Of a DNA stretch of 64,000 nt, positions 16,678-24,690 are shown piece by piece. Position 1 is the stretch's first letter. Each line of letters starts with the position of its first letter. Location: positions 3,100,001-3,164,000 of the forward strand of contig CAWFMF010000004.1 of NCBI GenBank assembly GCA_963816985.1, in the 5' to 3' direction. Source of the stretch: JAIVJM01 sp963816985 (lineage in GTDB: Bacteria; Acidobacteriota; Blastocatellia; Pyrinomonadales; Pyrinomonadaceae). The notes under the pieces were generated by a model, which ran no database searches, was not told the origin of the DNA, and saw nothing but the letters and a program-made list of their open reading frames with translations. Made by a program: the position numbers and the translations under genes.

Positions 16678-17400
16678 ATGGGACTGCTGGCGAGGATAAA
16701 GCGCACACTTCGGGCATTGTTCGGCGGCATCGTCGAGCGCACTGAAGACCCGGAGCTGATTCTGCAACAGACGATCCGCGACATGCGCGACCGCGTGCCG
16801 GAACTCAACAACTCCGTCGCGCAGGTGATGGCGACCGAGCGGCTGCTCTCGAAAAACAGGGAGCGGCTCGAAACGCAGGTCGTGGACCTCGACGCGAAGA
16901 TCAAGGCCGCGATTAAGATGAACCGCGACGACATCGCCACGGCCTACATCGGACAGCTCCAGCAGGCACAGCTCGACCTCGGCAAGACTTCTCAGCAACT
17001 CGACCACGCGACGAACGCATCCAAACAAGCTCTGAAGGCGCGCGACAACTACGTCCTCCAGATGCAGCAGCGCACGGCTGAGGCGATGCAGCTCATCAAC
17101 CAGTCGAAGCAGGCCAAGCTTCAGGAGCAGCTCGCGCAGACGATGGCGACGTTCCAACTCGGCGACGACGCCTCGACCTTCAACGAGATGCGCGAGAAGA
17201 TTGACCGCCGCGCCGCCACCGCCGAGGCCAAGCTGCAACTCGGCACGTCGGGCGTGGACAACCAGATGCAGGAGATCGAGCGCGAGGCGATGGACATGCA
17301 GTTGCAGGACAAGCTCCTCGACTACAAGCGCCAGATGGGCATGATCGGCAGCGGGCAGCAGGAGACGCCCGCGCTCCCTTCGGGAGAGCCCGGCGCGTGA
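16678..17400 (+). CDS. pspA: PspA/IM30 family phage-shock protein
   Basis: 240 residues from ATG 16678, with GGAGGGTGAG upstream. It is almost wholly alpha-helical coiled coil, starting with the amphipathic membrane-binding helix MGLLARIKRTLRALFGG and the family motif EDPELILQQTIRDMRD. The C-terminal linker (ETPALPSGEPGA) is disordered. PspA/Vipp1 proteins form ESCRT-III-like assemblies that support stressed inner membranes. The next gene, 40 bases on, encodes a membrane-anchored helical protein and is probably its partner. No pspBC, pspF or liaRS genes are seen nearby. Confidence 0.93.
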   Translation: MGLLARIKRTLRALFGGIVERTEDPELILQQTIRDMRDRVPELNNSVAQVMATERLLSKNRERLETQVVDLDAKIKAAIKMNRDDIATAYIGQLQQAQLDLGKTSQQLDHATNASKQALKARDNYVLQMQQRTAEAMQLINQSKQAKLQEQLAQTMATFQLGDDASTFNEMREKIDRRAATAEAKLQLGTSGVDNQMQEIEREAMDMQLQDKLLDYKRQMGMIGSGQQETPALPSGEPGA

Positions 17401-17441
17401 CGTTTGATAACAGCGGAAGCATTCATCCTTAGTTGATTTTT

Positions 17442-18278
17442 ATGGCGGAGAGAAAGCTCAGTCTCGAATACCTCAAAGAGGCAGTCATGGAGCCCGTCAA
17501 CTTCTGGGGCATGGCGGGGTTCGCTGTCGCGGCGGCCTACACCTGGTCGCCCATCCCGCTTGCGGCGGCGCTCGTCGCCGAGGGCGCGTATCTGGCGACC
17601 GTGCCCGCAAGCTCCATCTACCGCAGGCTCGTTGACGGGCGCAACCGCAAGCGGCTGATGGATCAGCGCAACCGGATGCGCGAGCGTCTCATCGAGAGCT
17701 TCGACCCGCGCGAGCGCGAGGCCGTGCTCTACTTGAAGTGGCTCAAGAACAAGGTTTTCGACAACTACCTGAAGTTCACCGGCTCGAAGGATTTGCCGAC
17801 CAACATCAGGAGCCTCGAACAGCGTTGGGAGGACTTCGTTGACCTCCTCGACGTCTACCGCCGCCGCAAGCACCACCTCCGCTCCATCAACCGGCAGGCC
17901 GTGCAGAACCAGCTCGTGCAGGCCGAACGCTCCGTCGAGTCTTCGACCGACGACCGCTCGCGCCGCATCCAACAGGCGAACGTCGAGATTCTCAAGCGGC
18001 GTCTCGCGCAGTTCAACGAGCTGGAACGTTCCGTGAAGCTGGTCGAAGGCCAGCTCCAATCCATCGAGAACTTCTTCGGCCTCGTCAACGATCAGGTCGT
18101 CACCCTGCCGACGCCGGAGCGCGTCTCCTCGCTCGACTTCGAGCAGCTCTCCGACTCCATCGCGATGACCAAGCAGATGCTCGAAGAGACCTCCGACGTG
18201 ATGGGCGTCCTCGACACGCACAACCGCGAGGTCGGCAACTTCGACCTCCTCTCGACGGGAGGCTCCTCCGCGAAGTAG
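17442..18278 (+). CDS. Conserved membrane-anchored helical protein in operon with pspA
   Basis: 278 residues from ATG 17442; an upstream TTG at 17433 is possible, and neither start has a good Shine-Dalgarno. N-terminal MAERKLSLEYLKEAV is followed by two hydrophobic stretches (FWGMAGFAVAAAYTW and PIPLAAALVAEGAYLATV). Then come ~200 residues of charged helices with coiled-coil character (RRLVDGRNRKRLMDQRNRMRERL and IQQANVEILKRRLAQFNEL). I do not recognise a named family. Its position right behind pspA and before a terminator suggests a membrane scaffold or effector of the PspA response (inference). Confidence 0.7.
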   Translation: MAERKLSLEYLKEAVMEPVNFWGMAGFAVAAAYTWSPIPLAAALVAEGAYLATVPASSIYRRLVDGRNRKRLMDQRNRMRERLIESFDPREREAVLYLKWLKNKVFDNYLKFTGSKDLPTNIRSLEQRWEDFVDLLDVYRRRKHHLRSINRQAVQNQLVQAERSVESSTDDRSRRIQQANVEILKRRLAQFNELERSVKLVEGQLQSIENFFGLVNDQVVTLPTPERVSSLDFEQLSDSIAMTKQMLEETSDVMGVLDTHNREVGNFDLLSTGGSSAK

Positions 18279-18303
18279 GGAAGAGTAAAGAAGTACGAAA
18301 AGT

Positions 18304-18342
18304 AGAAGAGGCCGCGCGACGTTGAGTCGCGCGGCCTCTTCT
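18304..18342 (+). terminator. Intrinsic terminator of the pspA operon
   Basis: Stem AGAAGAGGCCGCGCGAC pairing with GTCGCGCGGCCTCTTCT, then TTT. Confidence 0.85.
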
Positions 18343-18351
18343 TTATGACCT

Positions 18352-18424
18352 GTCAGAACCGCCTGCGGTAGCGGGCGGGTGCTGCCAGCGTTATGACCCG
18401 CCCGCTACCGCAGGCGGTTCTGAC
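18352..18424. repeat. Palindromic GTCAGAACC...GGTTCTGAC element (copy 1)
   Basis: A perfect 29-bp stem (18352-18380 with 18396-18424) around a 15-base loop. It shares the outline GTCAGAACC-n-GCGGTAGCG-n-CGGGT with the element at 46502-46608, while the inner bases differ and remain paired. It sits between the convergent pspA operon and hslO. Confidence 0.85.
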
Positions 18425-18425
18425 T

Positions 18426-19364
18426 TTAGACACTCCGGCTCTTCACAATCTCCGAGAGCGAAGGCTCGTCAATACGGTACGTCTCGTTGCAGAAGTGACA
18501 GGTGAGCGCCGCGCCCTTGTCCTCGCGCAGCATCGCGCTCAGCTCCGCCGGGTCAATCGAGGAGACCAGCGAGACGGCCCGCTCATAAGAGCAAGGGCAC
18601 GCGAAGCTCACGGGCTGCTCTTCCAAAACCTCGAACGGCACATCGCCCAAAGCCGCGCGGAGCATCTCCGTGGGCGTCGCGCCTTCGCGGATGAGCGTCG
18701 TCGTGTGCGGCGTGCGGCTCACCGAAGACTCGACCGCCGCGATGGTCTTCTCGTCCGCGCCCGGCATGACCTGCACCATCAACCCGCCCGCGGCCTCGAC
18801 GAAAGTCTCGCCCGACTCACGCGCCCGAATCAGCACGCCGAGCAGCACCGCCGAAGGTATCTGCTCGGACTTCGCGAGGTAGTAGGCGAAGTCCTCGCCG
18901 ATCTCGCCCGAAGTGAGTGGGACGGAGCCTCGGTACGGCTCGCGGTAAAGGCCGATGTCGAATCCCGATTCGTGCGTCACGTAGAGCATCCCGCCGCCGA
19001 CGATGGCGCGCACGTCGAACTTGCCGTCGGCGTTTAAGGGCGCGTCGGCCTCCGGGTTGCGAACGTAGCCGCGCACCTCGCCGCGCGCGTTCGTCTCCAC
19101 GGTGATGCCGCCCACGGGGCCGTCGCACGCGACCTGCACGGTGAGGCGGTCGAACTCCTTTTGCCACGCGCCGAGCAGCGCCGCACCCGTCAGCGTTCGT
19201 CCCAGAGCCGCCGCCACCGTGTCCGAAGTCCCATGCCTGCGCGCGGCCTCCGCCACCGTTCGGGTCGTGACCGCCGCCATGCAGCGAACCTGCCCGCCCG
19301 CGGCGGTCGCCCGCACGAGCGCATCCCGTCCGCCTCGCGTCTCTTCCGACTCTTGAATCGCCAA
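18426..19364 (-). CDS. hslO: Hsp33 redox-regulated chaperone
   Basis: 312 residues from TTG 19364, with GGGAG six bases upstream. Hsp33 is a cytosolic holdase activated by oxidation plus unfolding. The N-terminal fold carries family landmarks such as LGRTLTGAALLGA, VACDGPVGGITVETNARGEVRGY and YYLAKSEQIPSAVLLGVL. The C-terminal redox switch is complete: CPC in FACPCSYERA and CHFC in LTCHFCNETY, the four zinc ligands. It is single, with the palindromic element two bases past its stop. Full family length. Confidence 0.95.
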   Translation of the reverse strand: MAIQESEETRGGRDALVRATAAGGQVRCMAAVTTRTVAEAARRHGTSDTVAAALGRTLTGAALLGAWQKEFDRLTVQVACDGPVGGITVETNARGEVRGYVRNPEADAPLNADGKFDVRAIVGGGMLYVTHESGFDIGLYREPYRGSVPLTSGEIGEDFAYYLAKSEQIPSAVLLGVLIRARESGETFVEAAGGLMVQVMPGADEKTIAAVESSVSRTPHTTTLIREGATPTEMLRAALGDVPFEVLEEQPVSFACPCSYERAVSLVSSIDPAELSAMLREDKGAALTCHFCNETYRIDEPSLSEIVKSRSV

Positions 19365-19630
19365 TTTATTCTCCCCAAATAATTACAAAAAATGCCAAAC
19401 GGTTTAGATGAGAGAAGGCCGCTTCCTACTGCCTCTGACGGCCACCTACAGGCGGCCCCGACCGTCCCCGCCGCCCCGTCTCGCGGATTTCGCAGGGGTG
19501 CGCGTGGACTGCTCCACGGCGTGGCGTCGGAGGGGCGGGAGTGGGCGAACGCCAGCTTAATGTAAAACATCAAAATACCCGCTCTATTGCATTGGATTTA
19601 AAGACAGGCACAATATGTTGGGCTATACTA

Positions 19631-19659
19631 TTGACAGCCCCAAGGGAGCTATGTATACT
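19631..19659 (+). promoter_or_regulatory. Sigma-70 promoter of nrdJ
   Basis: Consensus TTGACA (19631-19636), exactly 17 bases, then TATACT (19654-19659). The predicted start near 19667 leaves a ~200-base untranslated leader. Confidence 0.8.
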
Positions 19660-19783
19660 GCGCTCCGCTTGAGAACGGGACGGACGCGCGCGGGGCAACC
19701 GGGAGACGGGCCTTCGCCGCCGAGGGAATTTCTCGCTCTAGAGCAGGCCAGCCGCAGCTCCCGAAACATCTTTGCAGTTCCGA

Positions 19784-19810
19784 CGGCGCATGACGCGCCG
19801 AAGTTTTTTT
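19784..19810 (+). terminator. Attenuator-like hairpin in the nrdJ leader
   Basis: CGGCGC and GCGCCG form a 6-bp stem with a 5-base loop, followed by AAG and seven Ts, 57 bases before the nrdJ start and inside its leader. It may act as a conditional terminator. Confidence 0.45.
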
Positions 19811-19867
19811 GACCCGTTAATTTACTACGCCTTGCACCCCCCACGAGTGCGAGAAAGGCAGACGAGG

Positions 19868-22450
19868 ATGAGCACCGTAATCGAGCCGAATGCCCCCCAG
19901 GGAAGTCCGTCCCCTCTGAACATCACGGGCGCGCGGAGTGCGCCGTCAGACATTCTGGGCCTCAACGCCCGCCGCGTCATCTCGAAGCGCTACAGCCTGA
20001 AGGACACGCAGGGCGAGCCCATCGAAGAGTGGGGTGACATCGTGCGCCGCGTCGTCGGGCACGTCAGCGACGCCGAAGTGGACGCGCAGAAGAAAGATGA
20101 GTTCTACGCGGTGATGAGCGGCATCATGCTGCGCCGCGAGTTCGTGCCGAACACGCCCTGCCTCGTCAACGCGGGGAAGCCTTCGGGCCAGCTCGCCGCG
20201 TGCTTCGTCCTGGACGTGCCGGACTCCATCGCGGGCATCATGAAGACGGCGACCGACGCCGCCATCATCCACCAGACGGGCGGCGGCACGGGCTTCACCT
20301 TCGAGAAGGTGCGTCCGCAGGGCGCGATGGTGCGCTCGACGCACGGCGTCGCGTCGGGGCCGGTCTCGTTCATGAACATCTTCAACACGACGACCGACAC
20401 GGTGAAGCAGGGCGGCGTCCGGCGCGGCGCGAACATGGGCATCATGCGCGTTGACCACCCGGACTTGCTGCGGTTCATCCACGCCAAGAACGACCAGCAC
20501 AGCCTGACCAACTTCAACATCTCGGTGACGGTGACCGACAAGTTCTTCGCCGCCGTGGACAACAAGGAGTGGTACCAACTCACCTTCGACGGCGAGACGT
20601 GGGACGAGCCCGTCTTCGACCCCGTGCAGGACGGCCCCTACGCCGTCTACCGCCTGAAGGACGGCGGGACGGTGACGTTCCGCGACCGCGCGGCGTTCGA
20701 CGAGGCGAAGGCTGCTGGCCTGCTCGACGCGTGCACGAAGGAAGAGCCGCCGCGTCCCGGCATGGTCTACGCGCCGGACGTTTGGAATCGCATCATCGCG
20801 TCGGCGCACCGCTACGCCGAGCCGGGCGTGATCTTCATTGACGAGGTCAACCGTCACAACCACATGATCAAGAGCATGGGGCCGATCTACGCGACGAACC
20901 CGTGCGCGGAGCAGGCGCTCCACTTCAACAACTCCTGCAACCTCGGCTCGATTGACCTCGCCAAGTTCTACGACGAGTCGGAGCGCGTGGACTGGGAGCG
21001 CCTTGCCGAGACCACGCGCTGGTGCGTGCGCTTCCTCGACAACGTGATTGACGTGTGCTCGTGGCCGCTCCCCGAAATTGACGACGTGGTGAAGCGGACG
21101 CGGCCCGTGGGCCTCGGCGTGATGGGCTTCGCAGACCTCTGCATCCAGTTGAAGGTCAAGTACGGCTCGCCCGCCTCGATTGACCTCATGGACGAGGTGA
21201 TGAGCTTTGTCCGCCGCGAGGCTTGGACGGAGTCGTGCCGCCTCGGCGCGGAGAAGGGCGTCTTCCCCGAATACCAGCCGAACAAGGAAGCCTACGACAA
21301 ATTCCTGCGCGAAGACATCGGCATCCCCGAAGACGTTGAGCTGACGCCGCGCAACTACGAGACGACGACCATCGCGCCGACGGGCACCATCTCACTCGTC
21401 GCCGAGACCTCTTCGGGCGTCGAGCCGAACTTCTCTTGGGCCTACGTCCGGCACGACACTTTGGGCAAGCGCACCTACGTCAACACGCTCGCGGCGCGCG
21501 CTCTCGGCATGGAGGTTGACCAGACCGACCAGGACTCGATTGACCGCGCCGCCGAGTTCGTCGTCGAGCACGAGGCCGAGCTGCCCGACTACTTCGTTCA
21601 CGCGATGTCCATCAGCGCCGAGCAGCACGTCTACGTCCTTGCGGCGGCGCAGCGCCACGTGGACAACGGCGTCTCGAAGACCTGCAACGGCTCGCGCGAC
21701 GACACCATCGAGAACGTTGATAACCTCTACCGTCTCGGTCGGGAACTCGGCTGCAAGGCCGTGAGCTACTACCGCGACGGGAGCCGCGACTCGCAGGTGC
21801 TCTCCAGCGTCAAGGGCGCGGAGGCCGCGCCGGGCGAGGTCGCGTGCGACCCGGCCATCATCGCCGAGGCGACCTCCGCCGAAGCGACGATTGACGAGGC
21901 CGAGACCGACGCCTTCGCGGGGACGAAGCCGTCCGCTGAGGCCGCGAGGGAGAAGCACGTCGAGCGCCCGCGCGAACTGAGCGGCGCGACGTGGCAGATT
22001 CCCTTCGACGGCGCGAACCTCTACGTGACGGTCAACCACGACGGCAACCAAATCCTTGAGGTCTTCGCCACGGGGCCGATTTCGGGCGGCGTGGGACTGC
22101 TGGCCTCGAAGATGTTGCGCGGCGGGTTCGACGCGGGCGAGGTGGCGCGCTCGCTCAACAAGGTGACGGGCACGCACTCGGTCTGGTTCAACGAGCGCCT
22201 GCTGACGAGCCCTGAGCAGGCCGTCTCCGAGTGCATCATGCTCACGAGCCGGAGGCTCCAGAGCCAGCCCGACTCGGCGCGCGCCCTCGCCTACGCGCAG
22301 CAGTCCGCGCCCGCGACGGAAGTCAAGACGGCGGCCAGGCCGACCGCCAACTTCTCGCTCATCAGCGAGTGCCCCGAATGCCGTGGCCAACTCGAACACG
22401 CTTCGGGTTGTGACTTCTGCCGCGACTGCGGCTACTCGAAGTGTAAGTAA
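19868..22450 (+). CDS. nrdJ: Adenosylcobalamin-dependent ribonucleotide reductase (class II)
   Basis: 860 residues from ATG 19868, with GAAAGG nine bases upstream; a longer frame to 19772 crosses the leader terminator. It reduces ribonucleotides to deoxyribonucleotides using a B12 radical and needs no oxygen. Visible signatures: PNTPCLVNAG and GQLAACFVL (the redox Cys), HQTGGGTGFTF, NPCAEQALHFNNSCNLGSIDL (the active-site Cys-x-Glu loop), APTGTISL, and a C-terminal Cys-rich tail (CPECRGQLEHASGCDFC) that shuttles electrons and may bind zinc. A low-complexity Ala/Glu linker at ~690-740 joins the barrel to the C-terminal TSCPD-like domain (NGNQILEVFATG-type sequence). A terminator follows. Confidence 0.95.
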   Translation: MSTVIEPNAPQGSPSPLNITGARSAPSDILGLNARRVISKRYSLKDTQGEPIEEWGDIVRRVVGHVSDAEVDAQKKDEFYAVMSGIMLRREFVPNTPCLVNAGKPSGQLAACFVLDVPDSIAGIMKTATDAAIIHQTGGGTGFTFEKVRPQGAMVRSTHGVASGPVSFMNIFNTTTDTVKQGGVRRGANMGIMRVDHPDLLRFIHAKNDQHSLTNFNISVTVTDKFFAAVDNKEWYQLTFDGETWDEPVFDPVQDGPYAVYRLKDGGTVTFRDRAAFDEAKAAGLLDACTKEEPPRPGMVYAPDVWNRIIASAHRYAEPGVIFIDEVNRHNHMIKSMGPIYATNPCAEQALHFNNSCNLGSIDLAKFYDESERVDWERLAETTRWCVRFLDNVIDVCSWPLPEIDDVVKRTRPVGLGVMGFADLCIQLKVKYGSPASIDLMDEVMSFVRREAWTESCRLGAEKGVFPEYQPNKEAYDKFLREDIGIPEDVELTPRNYETTTIAPTGTISLVAETSSGVEPNFSWAYVRHDTLGKRTYVNTLAARALGMEVDQTDQDSIDRAAEFVVEHEAELPDYFVHAMSISAEQHVYVLAAAQRHVDNGVSKTCNGSRDDTIENVDNLYRLGRELGCKAVSYYRDGSRDSQVLSSVKGAEAAPGEVACDPAIIAEATSAEATIDEAETDAFAGTKPSAEAAREKHVERPRELSGATWQIPFDGANLYVTVNHDGNQILEVFATGPISGGVGLLASKMLRGGFDAGEVARSLNKVTGTHSVWFNERLLTSPEQAVSECIMLTSRRLQSQPDSARALAYAQQSAPATEVKTAARPTANFSLISECPECRGQLEHASGCDFCRDCGYSKCK

Positions 22451-22502
22451 GGTAGAGGCCCGGAGTGCTTGCGGCGGCGGGCCGCATAAAAACGGACGGG
22501 AT

Positions 22503-22551
22503 AAAGCGAGAGCCCCGAACTCACGGTGAATGAGTTCGGGGCTCTCGCTTT
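22503..22551 (+). terminator. Intrinsic terminator of nrdJ
   Basis: A perfect 21-bp stem (22503-22523 with 22531-22551) with a 7-base loop and a closing TTT. Confidence 0.9.
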
Positions 22552-22670
22552 AGAATCCTGCGCGGTTAGACGACGGGGCGGCGCGAGTACACAAATAATC
22601 AGCAAATTCGTAAGAAATAGTTTACCGCTCTAGGTTGTGTTGACGTAAAGAAGCTAAACTGCTCTACACG

Positions 22671-23015
22671 ATGACAGTTAAGTTAACCGACGAGCAATGG
22701 CAGAAAATCCTGCCCGTCTTGAAAACCTGCCCACAGATCAGGCTCGGAGCCGGACGCGACGTGCGCCGTTTCCTCGAAGCCGTCCTCTGGGTTACTCGTA
22801 GCGGCGCGCAATGGCGGCTCTTGCCGCCGAAGTACGGCCACTGGAACTCAGTCTATAAACGCTTCGCCAGATGGAGCGAACTCAAGGTCTTTGAGATGTT
22901 GTTCGAGCATTTCTCTTCCGACCGCGACATGGAATATCTGATGATCGACTCGACCGTCGTGCGCGCTCACGCGTGTGCCGGCGGCGCGCAAAAAAAGAGG
23001 GCGCACAAAGCTTAG
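22671..23015 (+). CDS. IS5-family transposase, first frame (orfA)
   Basis: 114 residues from ATG 22671. N-terminal DUF4096-type domain (LTDEQWQKILPVL, GAQWRLLPPKYGHWNSVYKRFARW) and the first catalytic Asp, D93, in YLMIDSTVVRAH. It ends shortly after the slip site (seven As at 22990-22996), where a -1 type shift would join it to the second frame to make the full DDE transposase. Confidence 0.9.
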   Translation: MTVKLTDEQWQKILPVLKTCPQIRLGAGRDVRRFLEAVLWVTRSGAQWRLLPPKYGHWNSVYKRFARWSELKVFEMLFEHFSSDRDMEYLMIDSTVVRAHACAGGAQKKRAHKA

Positions 23016-23419
23016 GCCGTAGCCGCGGCGGCTTCTCCACCAAGATTCACCTGGCGACTGACGCTCTAGGCAACGCCGTGCGCTTCATCCTGACGGGCGG
23101 CGAGCGCAACGACATCACGCAGGCTGAATCGCTGGTCAACGACCTCGTCGCCGATTACGTGATAGCCGACAAAGGTTATGACGCGGCAGCGTTCGTCCTG
23201 AAGCTGAAAGGGCGAAACTCTGAACCCGTCATCCCTTCGCGCATCACTTGCAAAGAGCAACGACAGATTGATGCGCACCTTTACAAAGAACGGCACTTGA
23301 TTGAGAACCAAATCGGCAAGCTCAAGCACTTCCGTCGGGTGTTTTCGCGGTTCGATAAGTTGGCGAAGAACTACTTGAGTTTCATCTATCTCGCCAGCAC
23401 AGTCATCTGGCTCAGGTAG
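22973..23419 (+). CDS. IS5-family transposase, second frame (orfB)
   Basis: Continues the RNase H-like DDE domain: GRSRGGFSTKIHLATD, the second catalytic Asp in YVIADKGYDA, and the Glu in KERHLIENQIGKLKHFRRV. It overlaps orfA by 43 bases, and the A-run in the overlap suits programmed frameshifting. The apparent Met start at 22973 is unlikely to be used alone. Confidence 0.9.
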   Translation: MCRRRAKKEGAQSLGRSRGGFSTKIHLATDALGNAVRFILTGGERNDITQAESLVNDLVADYVIADKGYDAAAFVLKLKGRNSEPVIPSRITCKEQRQIDAHLYKERHLIENQIGKLKHFRRVFSRFDKLAKNYLSFIYLASTVIWLR

Positions 23420-23583
23420 TTATGTCAACACAACCTAGGGTAAACCCCTATCCGCGACGCATTTTCCTGATGGCTCGCGGCCTTGCTTCCGGGCCATACT
23501 TCCGAAGTCTAAATAAGTGAGGCCGGGGAGACCTGTCTCTATCCGGGCCGCTGATTCGGAGGCCGAAGCCGGGGAAGGCAGTT

Positions 23584-24435
23584 ATGACGGACGGCAATCT
23601 GCGGAAGTCATTTGCGATGCGCGAGGGAGCGCGAGGCGGGGAGGGTTACGGCGGCCAAACCTCCGTCCCGCGCCGGAGGTTATTCGGCGACTCGCCCTCC
23701 GGCGCGCGCGCGTCGCAAGTGGGCGCGGTCTCTCCCTTGAACCGGCTGCTGGCGAACGAGCTGCTGGCCGCCCTCCCCGCCGAAGACTTCGCGCGCCTCC
23801 TGCCGCGGCTCGAACCCGTGACGCTGCGCGCCGGGGAAAACCTCTACCAGATAGACGCGGGCGTCCGCTTCGCCTACTTCCCCGAAAGCGCCGTCGTCAC
23901 ACACCTCTACGTGCTGGCCGACGGCAACACGACCGAGGCGGCGATGATCGGCAGGGAAGGCGTGCTCGGACTCTCGGCGGCCTTCGACGCCGAACAGCGC
24001 GGCTACTGGACGCGCGTCCTCATCGCGGGCAGCGCGCTCAAGATTGACGTCGAAACCATCAAGCAGGAGTTCCAGCGCGGCGGGGCCATGCAGCGACTGC
24101 TGCTCACTTACGCCAGCGCGCGCATGGCGCAGCTCTCGCAGCGGGCCGTCTGCAACGGTCGCCACACGGTCGAGGAGCGCCTGCGCAGTTGGCTCTTGAT
24201 GATGCAAGACCGCGCGGGCGAAGGTCGTCTGCAACTGACGCACGAACAGATCGCCGCGCACCTCGGCGCGCGCCGCGCCGGAATTACGAACGCCGCCGTC
24301 GCGCTCCGCGACGCGGGAATCCTCACCTACAGCCGCGGCGTCCTGAGCATCAACGACCGCGAGGCGCTGGAATCGAGCGCCTGCGAATGCTACCGCGTCC
24401 TCCGCCAGACGGGCGCGCGGGCGCGCTCGACATAA
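23584..24435 (+). CDS. Crp/Fnr-family transcriptional regulator
   Basis: 283 residues. Residues ~55-175 form a cyclic-nucleotide-binding-like beta roll (LRAGENLYQIDAGVRFAYFPESAVVTHLYVLADGNTTEAAMIGREGVLGLSAAF). It lacks a clear Arg-Ser phosphate cassette, so it may not bind cAMP. The C-terminal winged HTH reads LTHEQIAAHLGARRAGITNAAVALRDAGILTYSRGVLSI. No Fnr-type N-terminal Cys cluster is visible. The first ~45 residues are low-complexity; a later start is possible. This subtype (YFPxxG-containing) is common in soil bacteria as a stand-alone regulator. The IS sits 150 bases upstream and could affect its promoter. Confidence 0.85.
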   Translation: MTDGNLRKSFAMREGARGGEGYGGQTSVPRRRLFGDSPSGARASQVGAVSPLNRLLANELLAALPAEDFARLLPRLEPVTLRAGENLYQIDAGVRFAYFPESAVVTHLYVLADGNTTEAAMIGREGVLGLSAAFDAEQRGYWTRVLIAGSALKIDVETIKQEFQRGGAMQRLLLTYASARMAQLSQRAVCNGRHTVEERLRSWLLMMQDRAGEGRLQLTHEQIAAHLGARRAGITNAAVALRDAGILTYSRGVLSINDREALESSACECYRVLRQTGARARST

Positions 24436-24690
24436 AGGTCGCCTTCGCCTGCGAGTTCTACCCTCTGGTCAAAGATGGTCAAAGAAAAGTTCGACGACTT
24501 CCTTCCCTAAACCCCTCCGCCATCCTCAGTTCTATTTACAAAACACCGGTCGAAAAGTATCTTCGCCCGGAGCGTTCTCGCGCATCTCAGAGCAGAACGG
24601 CGTCGCAAGACTTCACCGCGCCGCCGTTCTACCTGAGCGGAGGTACGGCCCGCGCCGTCGCCGCCGCTAATCCCGTCCCATGAGGCTTCG

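Larger units (their letters stand above)
19365..19867. other. Intergenic region and long leader between hslO and nrdJ
   Basis: 503 bases. The hslO side shows only AT-rich sequence. The nrdJ side holds a strong promoter at 19631-19659 and a terminator-like hairpin at 19784-19810, described separately. No complete cobalamin riboswitch is recognisable. Confidence 0.5.
22633..23435 (+). mobile_element. IS5-family (IS427-like) insertion sequence, ~803 bp
   Basis: Terminal inverted repeats GGTTGTGTTGAC (left end at 22633) and GTCAACACAACC (right end at 23435) are perfect. Directly outside both ends is TA, the 2-bp target duplication expected for the IS427 group; the site reads as CTAG. The element carries one transposase split over two frames with an A-run at the overlap. 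It inserted between the nrdJ terminator and the Crp/Fnr gene and breaks no gene. Perfect ends suggest a recent, possibly still mobile copy. Confidence 0.9.

Noticed and set aside
19665..19770. Cobalamin riboswitch in the nrdJ leader
   Set aside because: Only a partial B12-box-like word is seen; the other conserved blocks upstream of it are absent and there is too little leader before it.
22971..23020. Broken transposase (pseudogene) because of the frame change
   Set aside because: A run of seven As in the overlap and intact motifs on both sides fit the programmed frameshift usual for IS5-group elements.
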